64,000 nt of DNA from CAVPDE01 sp963702565 (lineage in GTDB: Bacteria; Desulfobacterota; DSM-4660; Desulfatiglandales; HGW-15), in the NCBI GenBank assembly GCA_963702565.1, contig CAVPDE010000018.1, positions 310,001 through 374,000 on the forward strand, in the 5' to 3' direction. The notes beneath the pieces are model-generated. The model was given only the letters and a program-made list of their open reading frames with translations, did not search any database and was not told the origin of the DNA. Below, piece by piece: positions 26,071 through 33,090 of this stretch. Numbering within the stretch: the first letter of the stretch is position 1; each line of letters opens with the position of its first letter. Position numbers and translations under genes: made by a program.

Positions 26071-28101
26071 ATGCGCATTCCGTTGCACAAACGGATTTTC
26101 CTTAATTTTGTTCTGGTCATTGCCCTGTTCGGGATTCTGGGTGCGGTGCTCAGCGCCGTTCTGATCAACCGGACCACCCTCGATGAAGCCCAGCGTCGGG
26201 TGAGCCTAGACCTGCGCTCGGCGTGGGATGTGCTTCACAATGAAATGGATCGACTGCAGCTTTTCGTGACGGTGCTCAGCACGGGAAAGCGAGTGGACGA
26301 TGCCTATGCCATTCCCGATTCCCCAGCCAACCGGGTGGCCCTTGAGCAAGTGAGAAGACAGTGCGGTCTTGATTTTCTCGCCCTCACGGACAGCAAAGGG
26401 CAGGTTCTGGTGCGAAGCCTCGAGCCCTACAAGACCGGGGATATTCTCTCCAACGACCCCTTTGTGGCCGGGGCCTTGAAAGGCGAGACGAGAAAAGGCC
26501 TTGCCCTGCTGAGTCAGCAGCGTCTCCGGGACGAGGGAGGCAACCTTGAAGAGCGTGCTTTCATGGTCTTTGAGCCCACGCCCAAGTCAAAGGTCAGGGC
26601 CAAGACTTCCGAATCGGCGGGGATGGCGCTCGTTGCTGCCGCTCCTGTCCTGGATGAAGGGGGAAAAGTCATCGGGGCCCTTTATGCGGGACTGCTCCTG
26701 AATCGCAACCACGGGCTGGTGGACAAGATCCGGTCTATCGTTTTTGAAAACAAGACTTACCAGGGTCAACCCCTGGGGACGGTCACTATTTTTCAGTGGG
26801 ATTGCCGCGTTGCCACGAACGTGATCCTGGCCAACGGCAACAGGGCGATCGGGACCAGGGTGAGCGAAGAGGTTTACGACAAGGTGCTCGAAAACGGTTT
26901 GAACTGGTACGACAGGGCTTTTGTGGTGAAGGACTGGTACCTGAGCGCCTACGATCCGATCCACGACATCCATGGGAAAGTGGTGGGGATCCTTTACGTG
27001 GGGGTGCTGGCCAAGCAGTATGATGATTTGAAGTGGGACCTGTGGAAGCTCTATGGAGCCATCTCCGGCGGTGTGGGCATTTTCGTGTTGGCCATCGGGC
27101 TGATCTTTGCGCGGCGCCTGACCGGTTCGATCAGCCGGCTGGCAGAGGCTGCAGGGAAGATCGGGAGCGGGAATCTTGACCTCAATGTCAAAGAACCCAA
27201 GGCGGATGATGAGGTGAAGGACCTGACTCAGGCCTTCAACCTCATGACCGCGAGTTTGAAGGAAAGGGACGAAAAACTGAGGACCACCTATTCGGCTCTG
27301 GAGCAGTCCAACAAATCCCTTGAGGAAATGAACAGGAATTATCTCGACATGCTGGGCTTTGTCTCCCATGAACTGAAGAACACCCTGGGAGTCATTTACA
27401 CGTCTGCGCGGGCTCTGGACGCGGGGATTGTGGGAACTTTGAGTGACGCCCAGGCCGCGCTCGCGCGCAACATCGCCAAAAGCATTGACGGCGCCGTGAG
27501 GATGACCCGAAACTACCTGGACCTCGCACGAATCGAAAAGGGTGAGCTGAGGGTGATCCCGAAGGTCATGGAAATGATCGGGGAGATCATCGATCCTCTG
27601 CTTGAGGAACTGAAGCCGGTCATTGACCAGCAGGGTGTGACGATCGAGAAACGGCTTCCGGGAGCGATTGTCCTTAAAGGGGATACGGCCCTTCTCAAGA
27701 TCGCCTACCGGAACCTGCTGGACAATGCGTTGAAATACGGCCGCAAGGGAGGGAGAATAAGGCTCGGGTTTGAAGAGAAAAACGGCGCTCTTCACTTCGA
27801 GGTGTGGAATGAAGGGAAAGGGCTGACTGCCGAGCAGATCGCGAGGCTTTTTGAAAAATTCGTCAGGTTCGAGAGCCACGCGGAAGCCACCCGGAGCACG
27901 GGGCTGGGGCTGTTTATCACCAGAGAGATCATCATGAAACACAAAGGGGAGATCCTGGCGGAATCCGAGCCGGGCCAGTGGATGAGGTTCCGATTCACCC
28001 TGCCGCTGGCCACTCCCACCCACGGGCTGGAGGAGAAGGGAGAGGGGAAGGAAGCCCCGAAGGAAGAGAGCCATGACAAAAAAGAAGGTGCTGGTCATTG
28101 A
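26071..28101 (+). CDS. Cache-HAMP sensor histidine kinase (paralogue of the 6408 gene)
   Basis: 676 aa. Membrane segment at about 10-33; single-Cache-like sensor (about 40-325) with GMALVAAAPVLDEGG and IGALYAGLLLNRNHGLVDKI; second membrane segment (about 330-352); HAMP (352-405); coiled coil (405-425); HisKA His433 in FVSHELKNTL; and HATPase_c with NLLDNALKYGRK, GLTAEQIARLFEKF and STGLGLFITREI. In this copy the kinase G-box is EVWNEGKGL rather than DTGxG. The sensor half matches the 6408 kinase block by block, indicating duplication. The C-terminal tail is Lys/Glu-rich. Its last 29 bp overlap the following receiver gene. Confidence 0.9.
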   Translation: MRIPLHKRIFLNFVLVIALFGILGAVLSAVLINRTTLDEAQRRVSLDLRSAWDVLHNEMDRLQLFVTVLSTGKRVDDAYAIPDSPANRVALEQVRRQCGLDFLALTDSKGQVLVRSLEPYKTGDILSNDPFVAGALKGETRKGLALLSQQRLRDEGGNLEERAFMVFEPTPKSKVRAKTSESAGMALVAAAPVLDEGGKVIGALYAGLLLNRNHGLVDKIRSIVFENKTYQGQPLGTVTIFQWDCRVATNVILANGNRAIGTRVSEEVYDKVLENGLNWYDRAFVVKDWYLSAYDPIHDIHGKVVGILYVGVLAKQYDDLKWDLWKLYGAISGGVGIFVLAIGLIFARRLTGSISRLAEAAGKIGSGNLDLNVKEPKADDEVKDLTQAFNLMTASLKERDEKLRTTYSALEQSNKSLEEMNRNYLDMLGFVSHELKNTLGVIYTSARALDAGIVGTLSDAQAALARNIAKSIDGAVRMTRNYLDLARIEKGELRVIPKVMEMIGEIIDPLLEELKPVIDQQGVTIEKRLPGAIVLKGDTALLKIAYRNLLDNALKYGRKGGRIRLGFEEKNGALHFEVWNEGKGLTAEQIARLFEKFVRFESHAEATRSTGLGLFITREIIMKHKGEILAESEPGQWMRFRFTLPLATPTHGLEEKGEGKEAPKEESHDKKEGAGH

Positions 28102-28714
28102 CGACGAGCAGATCGTGCTCAACAGCGTCAACAAAATCCTGGGTCATGGGGAGTTCGAGGTGGAGGCCACGTTGAGCGGCCGTCAGGGGCTGGAGTGGGC
28201 GCTCGGCAAGAGCTATGACCTTGTTTTGACCGACGTCCGGATGCCGGACATGGGAGGCATGCTCATTCTGAGGGACATCAAGAAGGCCAAACCGTCCCTG
28301 CCCGTGATCATCATCACCGGTTATGCCAATGTGCAAACGGCGATGCAGGCGATGAAGCTCGGTGCTGCCGAATACATTGAAAAGCCGTTTACACCGGATC
28401 AACTTCTCAAGGCGGTAAAAACGGCCGTTGATCAAGCGGCGGCGTTAGAGACGCAACATAAGGTGCCGGTGCACAAAGAGGAAATTCTTCGAGTCCTGGA
28501 GCGCGCTGCGGTCGACACGGACTTTGTCTACAAGTTACTCCACCGCTGGGCCGATGCGCTTGAGGAATACGACCTGACAGGTCCTGAGAAGCTGGCTCTG
28601 CTCACGGGCGACATCGAGTGGATCGAGAAGCAAGTGGGCCCGCTCCCAGAGAAACAAAAACGCTGGCTCCAGAGACCTCTGAGCGCTGAAGTGCTGAAGA
28701 TTTTCGGGTGGTGA
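28073..28714 (+). CDS. response regulator with conserved C-terminal domain (type B copy)
   Basis: 213 aa, exactly the length of the protein at 8697. The receiver has Asp54 in LVLTDVRMPDMGGM and Lys in YIEKPFTPDQLL. The C-terminal ~85 residues repeat HKEEILRVLERAA, LLHRWADAL, EKLALLTGDIEWIEK, KRWLQRPLSAEV and the terminal GW. The very strong conservation of this tail between the two copies implies a shared partner. It overlaps the kinase gene upstream and has a GAAGGAAG ribosome-binding sequence. No DNA-binding motif seen. Together with 26071 it repeats the 6408-8697 arrangement on the other side of the hydrogenase genes. Confidence 0.86.
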   Translation: MTKKKVLVIDDEQIVLNSVNKILGHGEFEVEATLSGRQGLEWALGKSYDLVLTDVRMPDMGGMLILRDIKKAKPSLPVIIITGYANVQTAMQAMKLGAAEYIEKPFTPDQLLKAVKTAVDQAAALETQHKVPVHKEEILRVLERAAVDTDFVYKLLHRWADALEEYDLTGPEKLALLTGDIEWIEKQVGPLPEKQKRWLQRPLSAEVLKIFGW

Positions 28715-28746
28715 CCGCCCTCGATCCAGGCCTCATGCCGTAACGA

Positions 28747-28807
28747 TGCCTTGCAACGTTGAACTCATCCGCGCGGGTTTCGCGTCCGCTGGAGTGAAGG
28801 GTTAGGC
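28747..28807 (-). repeat. attC-like integron recombination site
   Basis: On the minus strand the site opens with GCCTAAC (28807-28801), then TTCACTCCAGCGG and, across a small loop, a partly complementary CCGCGCGGATGAGTTCAA. The closing simple site is CGTTGCAAGG, a weak match to GTTRRRY, as expected where the last cassette meets host sequence. It directly follows the racemase gene. Confidence 0.55.
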
Positions 28808-28820
28808 CTGCTCGGGCGCA

Positions 28821-29564
28821 TCAAACCAGGGTTTCCCGAAGAACTGCCTCAATGTGAACCACTGTGGTATTAACAAACCACATATTATCCACCTTGAAGT
28901 ACGCGGCTTCCTTGTGCTCTGGGAAAGCCAGCGGCAGTTCTGTGCAAGCCAAGCATACAACGTCTTTGGTTCTATCATTAACACGCTCCCGACATAGACT
29001 CAGTATCCTTTCAGAAGCCCCTCCTATCTTTCCCTGGAACAAATCGATGTCGATGAGCTGGTCAAGTTCAGTTGTCCGTTTTTCATCTAATCTAGGTAGC
29101 ACTTCAATTCCGTACTTCTCCAAAGTAACCGCATAGGCTGGACTACCCATGGTTACAGATGTGCCCAGAATTAATGCCCTTTCCCCACTCAGGTTCCGGA
29201 CAGCTTGAGCCGTTGCATCCAGAATGCTCACCACCGGGAAATCCAATCCCTTTGTAATGCCGTTCAACCTCGTATGCGGGGTATTGCTGGCAATGACTCC
29301 GATGTCTGCGCCCGCCTTCCGCAAACGCAAAAACGTTTCCCGAAATGCCCTGTCATATCTCTCCCACGAGTCCTCATCACCTTCTCGCCCGCGGAGCTTG
29401 CGTGTTTCGTTTATGTTCAAAGACTCGATAATGATATGCGGCGTTGGATAGGGCGCAGGAACTCCCTTTGCCTTATAGTGCTCGTTAGTCTTTGCGCACA
29501 GACCTCTGTAATATTCGACTGTGGATGGCCATGCGAGACCGCCAATCATTCCAATCTTCTTCAT
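28821..29564 (-). CDS. aspartate/glutamate racemase family protein
   Basis: 247-residue member of the Asp/Glu/hydantoin racemase superfamily (YgeA/RacX-like): MKKIGMIGGLAWPSTVEYYR at the start, IASNTPHTRL, and CLACTELPLAF with Cys207. These PLP-independent enzymes normally use two Cys. Here the first is Ser93 in the SNTPH motif, comparable to YgeA-type enzymes in which one Cys is replaced, so activity may be restricted or altered. As the last gene of the integron-like cassette run it is flanked by attC-like sites on both sides, which suggests horizontal origin. Substrate unknown; D-amino-acid formation is a family-based guess. Confidence 0.85.
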   Translation of the reverse strand: MKKIGMIGGLAWPSTVEYYRGLCAKTNEHYKAKGVPAPYPTPHIIIESLNINETRKLRGREGDEDSWERYDRAFRETFLRLRKAGADIGVIASNTPHTRLNGITKGLDFPVVSILDATAQAVRNLSGERALILGTSVTMGSPAYAVTLEKYGIEVLPRLDEKRTTELDQLIDIDLFQGKIGGASERILSLCRERVNDRTKDVVCLACTELPLAFPEHKEAAYFKVDNMWFVNTTVVHIEAVLRETLV

Positions 29565-29595
29565 TCGTTAGCCTCGATTTCGTCGATAAACATCG

Positions 29596-29659
29596 GCTCA
29601 ACGTTGCAGCTCACCGGGAGCCAGGCTTATCGGCTATCCGGTGGGGCCGCTGGTTCGGT
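29596..29659 (-). repeat. attC-like integron recombination site
   Basis: On the minus strand: a weak ACCGAAC box (29659-29653), then GCGGCCCCACCGG and, across about 20 bases, CCGGTGAGCTGC. The latter is complementary to the former apart from one extra base, the typical asymmetry of attC. The site closes with GTTGAGC (29602-29596), matching GTTRRRY. It lies 32 bp before the racemase start. Confidence 0.65.
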
Positions 29660-29666
29660 GTCAACT

Positions 29667-30054
29667 TTACGCTTCAGAGGTCCAGTTTATATTGCGTATG
29701 TCAGGTTCTGCTTCAAGAACTTGTTTCAAAGCTTCTGAGCCGCGACCGACCTGAAAAGTCGTGTCTATCTTTTTAAACCACTTTCTGATAAACGGCTCGG
29801 ACGGAGGGTTCGATAAAGCATAAGAACTCATCGTTATCGCCGTCCTGATGGCCGCATCCGATCCATAGCGGGAATTCGTCATTCTCCAGTTCGATCATCC
29901 AACCCCAGTCTTCAGCCCCGATGCCCGTTACTTTAACGCCATGATGCGGTAGGTTCTTTTGGAGATACTCGGCAAGGCATCCTGGGTTTATTTCTTCTTG
30001 TTCACCATCGTAGGGAGGGAACTTGTTGGAACGGAATTCCGCTTGAGTTTTCAT
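29667..30054 (-). pseudogene. small cassette protein, frameshifted near its end
   Basis: The frame from ATG 30054 gives MKTQAEFRSNKFPPYDG, then EDWGWMIELENDEFPLWIGCGHQDGD and FLCFIEPS before running out of frame. The continuing frame downstream reads SEPFIRKWFKKIDTTF and ends PDIRNINWTSEA. The break is a tandem duplication of 4 bases (CGGACGGA on the plus strand, 29798-29805); removing one copy joins FIEPS to EPFIRKWF and restores about 128 residues. I do not know the function. The product is small, acidic and tryptophan-rich, like proteins often carried in integron cassettes. A shorter product truncated at 29773 may still be made. Confidence 0.65.
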
Positions 30055-30093
30055 GTGTCTTTTCTTCTCAGCGAACACGTAGTAGTACCACAA

Positions 30094-30384
30094 TCACCCA
30101 TCTCGATGTTCCTGTTTCATCTCGTTGGCCGAACCGGCGGTGGGCTTCGCGCCGTGCCATGCGACGCGGTGTTGGGGTCGCGTATCGTTCAGAGGCCGGC
30201 CCCGCGCTGCGGCAATCCCGAAGGCGGCAGCGAGGCAAAGCACGCAAAGCGCGGCAAGCCCAAGACGCCAGTGCACGTGGGCCACTGCCATCCCCATTCC
30301 GATTGACCCGGCAATGACGCAGACGACCGCCAGAATCCAGGCTGCAATTCTATTGGCCTTGCTGATTGGCCCGCTCCTTATCAT
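30094..30384 (-). CDS. small membrane protein of unknown function
   Basis: 96 residues with two hydrophobic stretches (about 12-35 and 42-60) and a basic, polar C-terminal tail from residue 62. No family recognised. AGGAAGAG lies 6 bp before the ATG. The tail region is unusually rich in GC-rich palindromic bits and could be read-through into a degenerate attC site, as often happens in cassettes. It sits between the phosphatase and the frameshifted small gene, same strand. A real gene is plausible but not certain. Confidence 0.45.
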   Translation of the reverse strand: MIRSGPISKANRIAAWILAVVCVIAGSIGMGMAVAHVHWRLGLAALCVLCLAAAFGIAAARGRPLNDTRPQHRVAWHGAKPTAGSANEMKQEHRDG

Positions 30385-30406
30385 CTCGTTCTCTTCCTGC
30401 CGAACG

Positions 30407-31027
30407 TCACTTCTCAGGCGCGGCCTTTAGGACGTCGCCTGCAGGAGTTTGTTCTGTGTTGCTTGTGATCCCTGCGTCCTTTTTGAGTGACTCGACATCG
30501 AGATCTTGAATCCACTCTGGCAGATTATCGAAAACGTCGTGAAACCCAAATCCACCGTTGGTCATCTCGCGAATCGCGTCTTCCTTTGACCAGCCCTGCA
30601 CCGCAATGCGGTACAGGGCGCACATGGTGCCGGTTCGGTCTGAACCGTGAAGGCAGTGCACAAGGACCGGGGTCCTTTTGGGGTTCGTGACGATCTGAAG
30701 AAAGCGAACTGCTTCCTTTCGCTCAGGATGCCATGCTTTCATGTAGATGTGCTCATACCCCAGCCCCGTGCTTCCAATCTCGTCTCGATCGGAATGGAAG
30801 GAGCGTAAGTTGACGATGGTCTCGATTCCCTTCCGCTTCAGACTCTGCATGCCCTGAGATGTGGGCTGTGCACTGCGATAGAGATTCGTGCTGACTTGGT
30901 GAAGATTTGGGACGCCATCCAGTTCAATGGGCTGTGCCCAGGATGCTGGACGATGGGTGGTGTTTCCGCCCGCTAGGGCGACGCCGGCCAGCAGGCAGCA
31001 TGCTAACACAGTGAGTCTTCGTTTCAT
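30407..31027 (-). CDS. secreted dual-specificity/tyrosine phosphatase-like protein
   Basis: 206 aa. The N-terminus (MKRRLTVLACCLLAGVALA) is a signal peptide, possibly a lipoprotein type as Cys10/11 are early, so the enzyme should act outside the cytoplasm. The phosphatase loop CLHGSDRTG at 125-133 gives the CX5R signature (Cys125, Arg131) after VLVH. LYRSAQP and IVNLRSF upstream are typical of the bacterial DSP/Siw14-like fold. The candidate general acid is in the AWHPE region. A GTG/ATG pair upstream at 31051/31048 is less likely than ATG 31027, which fits the signal peptide. Carried in the cassette run, preceded by an attC-like site. Confidence 0.85.
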   Translation of the reverse strand: MKRRLTVLACCLLAGVALAGGNTTHRPASWAQPIELDGVPNLHQVSTNLYRSAQPTSQGMQSLKRKGIETIVNLRSFHSDRDEIGSTGLGYEHIYMKAWHPERKEAVRFLQIVTNPKRTPVLVHCLHGSDRTGTMCALYRIAVQGWSKEDAIREMTNGGFGFHDVFDNLPEWIQDLDVESLKKDAGITSNTEQTPAGDVLKAAPEK

Positions 31028-31039
31028 TCTCCCCTCACA

Positions 31040-31098
31040 GACACGCATCACCCTCGAGGAACCCGCCGCGGGTTCCGAGTAGGGTGAAAGCGTTAGGC
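31040..31098 (-). repeat. attC-like site / strong hairpin
   Basis: On the minus strand, GCCTAAC (31098-31092) contains the stop codon of the DUF4375 gene, as is common in cassettes. It is followed by the stem TCACCCT...AGGGTGA with an inner perfect stem GGAACCCGC/GCGGGTTCC. The far box (GTGTCTG) is a poor match to GTTRRRY, so the site may be decayed. Confidence 0.55.
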
Positions 31099-31860
31099 GT
31101 TCTTTTCTTTTTTCTTCACGTATTTCATCGTGAGCAAAGCGAGATCCTCATTGGACTGATAGAACTCAGAATCGAGTGTGTTCAAAAAATCACCGTGTTC
31201 GGTTTCCATTTTGGTGATGCATTGAACCCACTCTTGCCAGTCGTTGGAGGGTGGTCCCGGGAACACGGTGAAGGCACGCTGCACGAGATCGGCTGTCTTC
31301 GGTGCACCAATCTTCCGGAGGGCCTCGGCGAGGTCGGGTGCTTGGCGACCTTGCGTGTTCGAGAAGTACTGCGAGAACCCACCGTTGTTGACTTCCCGCT
31401 CTAGGGTGTCGATGCCCAGGATGAGCCTGTGAAGCTCAGGAAGTGTCCCATAGTCCTTGTCCCACAGGGCTTGGGCTCTCCGGTAGAACTCCTGCCTCAG
31501 TTGGTGCTCCGCCCGTTCCGCTTCCGACATGCCCGCCAGTCTCTGCTCTTCCGTCTCCTGAGCGTGGTAACTGACCGAGACGCAGTCCTTCAAACCCACG
31601 ATCTGGAAGCGCCGTGTTCCTTCGTCGAATTCTTCAACAAAGGAGTAGCCTTCACCGTGAACCGTCACAGGGACGAGAGTATGTCCCCGTTCATTGAGGG
31701 CTGCCACGGCCTCGTTGACGCCATCGTATGAGGGCAGTTCTACCAGGCGAGCAAGGATGAGGCCTGACAATGAAGTCGTAAACTCTCGGGCTGCATCTGT
31801 TTGCGGCGTCAGACCCCTCAGGGCACTGAGCGAGAATAAACTGTAGTCTGGTGTTTCCAT
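31093..31860 (-). CDS. DUF4375 (DMP19-like) domain protein
   Basis: 255 aa. The C-terminal half (about 130-245) is a DUF4375 domain: DTLEREVNNGGFSQYFSNTQG, then APKTADLVQRAFTVFPG. This family is frequent in polymorphic toxin immunity loci and in accessory cassettes; its molecular role is unknown to me. The N-terminal ~100 residues have no recognised domain. The ATG at 31860 follows the attC-type GTTAGGC by 20-25 bp, the usual spacing of a cassette gene. It ends inside the next attC-like site. Confidence 0.8.
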   Translation of the reverse strand: METPDYSLFSLSALRGLTPQTDAAREFTTSLSGLILARLVELPSYDGVNEAVAALNERGHTLVPVTVHGEGYSFVEEFDEGTRRFQIVGLKDCVSVSYHAQETEEQRLAGMSEAERAEHQLRQEFYRRAQALWDKDYGTLPELHRLILGIDTLEREVNNGGFSQYFSNTQGRQAPDLAEALRKIGAPKTADLVQRAFTVFPGPPSNDWQEWVQCITKMETEHGDFLNTLDSEFYQSNEDLALLTMKYVKKKEKNA

Positions 31861-31882
31861 GGTCAGCCTAATTCCTCTTCTC

Positions 31883-31939
31883 GCCTAACGTCGAAATCAG
31901 CGTAGGCTGTAAGCCATCCGCTGGATTGAGTTGTTGGCC
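31883..31939 (-). repeat. attC integron recombination site
   Basis: On the minus strand: GGCCAAC (31939-31933), AATCCAGCG, a 16-base centre, CGCTGATT, then GTTAGGC (31889-31883). The inner arms pair except for one extra C, the diagnostic asymmetry of attC. It is 57 bp long and lies directly between the antitoxin stop and the DUF4375 start. Confidence 0.75.
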
Positions 31940-31941
31940 AC

Positions 31942-32235
31942 TTACTCGCTATGCAAGGCCTCAAGGACAGCGCTGGGATTCTTCGACGCGATACGTAACA
32001 ACGCCTTAGCCGGCCCTTCGGGTTGTCTTCTGCCTTGCTCCCAATTTTGCAGGGTGCGAACACTTACTCCTATCATAAGTGCGAATTCGCTCTGTGAGAC
32101 ATTAAGGTTTTCTCGCACCATCTTGATTTCGGGCGGCTTGATTTCGTACACTCGGCTTGCCGCCTTACGTCCAGCCTTGATCTCACCAGCTTCCTTAATG
32201 CTGTCAACCAGCTTTTCAAAATGCTCTTTTTTCAT
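31942..32235 (-). CDS. higA: HigA-like antitoxin, XRE helix-turn-helix
   Basis: 97 residues with a Cro/C1-type helix-turn-helix at about 45-85: RENLNVSQSEFALMIGVSVR then TLQNWEQGRR. HigA-type antitoxins bind the upstream-encoded HigB-like mRNA interferase and repress their own promoter. The start codon overlaps the toxin frame's stop (ATGA), the gene order toxin-antitoxin is that of higBA, and an attC site follows the stop. As the toxin frame is broken here, the antitoxin may remain only as a regulator. Confidence 0.85.
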   Translation of the reverse strand: MKKEHFEKLVDSIKEAGEIKAGRKAASRVYEIKPPEIKMVRENLNVSQSEFALMIGVSVRTLQNWEQGRRQPEGPAKALLRIASKNPSAVLEALHSE

Positions 32236-32547
32236 GATAACAACTCCTTGACCATCCCGCGGAGCAGCTTGAGTTGATCCGCCGTCAGGTCTTCTTGCTC
32301 ATTCTTTCGATACGGAAAGAGCATGAAGATAGTGTCCGGAGGACTCCAAAAGTAAATGACTCGCAATGCCCCCCCGCTTTCCAGACCCTGGAACACTCCA
32401 ACGGATTTTCCGTAGGCCTCCACTACCGCGGATCACGCTTCCGGCATCAGGGCGCAGCATCAATACCGACTGGAGCATACGATAACTTCCATCCGGAAGC
32501 AGGCGTTGAATTTCTTTGGTGAAAAGGGAGGTTTCGATGAAAATCAT
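32232..32547 (-). pseudogene. higB: HigB-like toxin gene, frameshifted in a G7 run
   Basis: From ATG 32547 the frame gives MIFIETSLFTKEIQRLLPD and GGLRKIRWS, typical of RelE/HigB mRNA interferases, then loses the frame. The remaining part, RVIYFWSPPDTIFMLFPYRK to MVKELLS, is in the next frame. The switch is at a run of seven C on the plus strand (32369-32375); six would give GKRGALRVIYFW and an intact protein of about 104 aa. This could be an inactivating slip, reversible slippage, or a sequencing error in a homopolymer. A partially overlapping upstream codon exists at 32565, but ATG 32547 fits the family start. Confidence 0.8.
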
Positions 32548-32598
32548 ATAGGCATTATACGCCATTGGCGTATTTTGTCAAGGCTGATTATGCCGATG

Positions 32599-32700
32599 GC
32601 CAACGTTCGCGTTGAGCCGACGCCTAGGCGCGGCGCGACGAGGGAACCGCAAACGCGCGAAGCCCGCTTGAGGCGGTCGGCTCGAACGCGTCGTTAGGCG
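32599..32700 (-). repeat. attC integron recombination site
   Basis: On the minus strand: GCCTAAC (32700-32694), CGCGTTCGAGCCGAC, a ~60-base GC-rich centre, GTCGGCTCAACGCG, then GTTGGCC (32605-32599). The inner arms are complementary except for one extra base. At 102 bp it is the longest and clearest of the sites here. It links the ankyrin fragment cassette to the higBA cassette. Confidence 0.8.
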
Positions 32701-32703
32701 TCA

Positions 32704-32889
32704 TTACCGGACGGCCTTCTCAAGTCTTTCGCTCTGCCTACGAGCAGACTCTTGGATTACCCTGTCCCGTTGTTCTTCCGACCCGCGAACTTCCTTTCCG
32801 CCTCGGGCGGTTAGAAATTTGGTGGCGGCGTCCTGCTTCCCAATAGCTGCTCTTCCCGCGGGCGTGTCGCCGTATTTGTTCAGAGAATC
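32704..32889 (-). pseudogene. ankyrin-repeat protein fragment, 5' end cut by an inverted-repeat element
   Basis: The frame reads LNKYGDTPAGRAAIGKQDAA and TKFLTARGGKE, which is the end of an ankyrin repeat, followed by a charged tail to LEKAVR. The open frame continues upstream only into the adjacent 157-bp element (MIHFQCQGLTPD is encoded by that element), so the original 5' part of the gene is missing. Its stop codon lies 4 bp before the attC box, as expected for a cassette gene. Probably not functional. Confidence 0.6.
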
Positions 32890-33046
32890 CGGGGTCAGAC
32901 CTTGACATTGGAAATGAATCATTTGAGTTTTTGAACTGCCCGCCCTAATGAGCTATCCTCTGTGCCATGCCGAACCTGTAATTCGCTTTTTGACGCCTTA
33001 CCATCGCCAGGCTCGATACTATGTCACATGTCAAGGTCTGACCCCG
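32890..33046. mobile_element. 157-bp element with 19-bp perfect terminal inverted repeats
   Basis: The left end is CGGGGTCAGACCTTGACAT and the right end is its exact reverse complement (33028-33046). The GGGGTCAGACCTTGACAT end is one I recognise from dispersed small elements in many bacterial genomes, often near Y1/REP-type transposases. No intact transposase lies inside. It truncates the ankyrin cassette gene, so it arrived after the cassette array formed. Confidence 0.75.
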
Positions 33047-33090
33047 TTACACGTTACACGCTTAGAAGGGGGAGAGAGAAAAGGGGCTTT

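Noticed and set aside
30119..30198. Possible sixth attC site inside the 96-aa membrane protein gene
   Set aside because: Boxes resemble GTTCGGC and TCTGAAC but the arms do not pair convincingly.
33001..33060. Remnant of a REP-associated transposase in the 157-bp element (RQARY-like codons)
   Set aside because: Only a handful of codons agree and no catalytic HUH or Tyr motif is visible.
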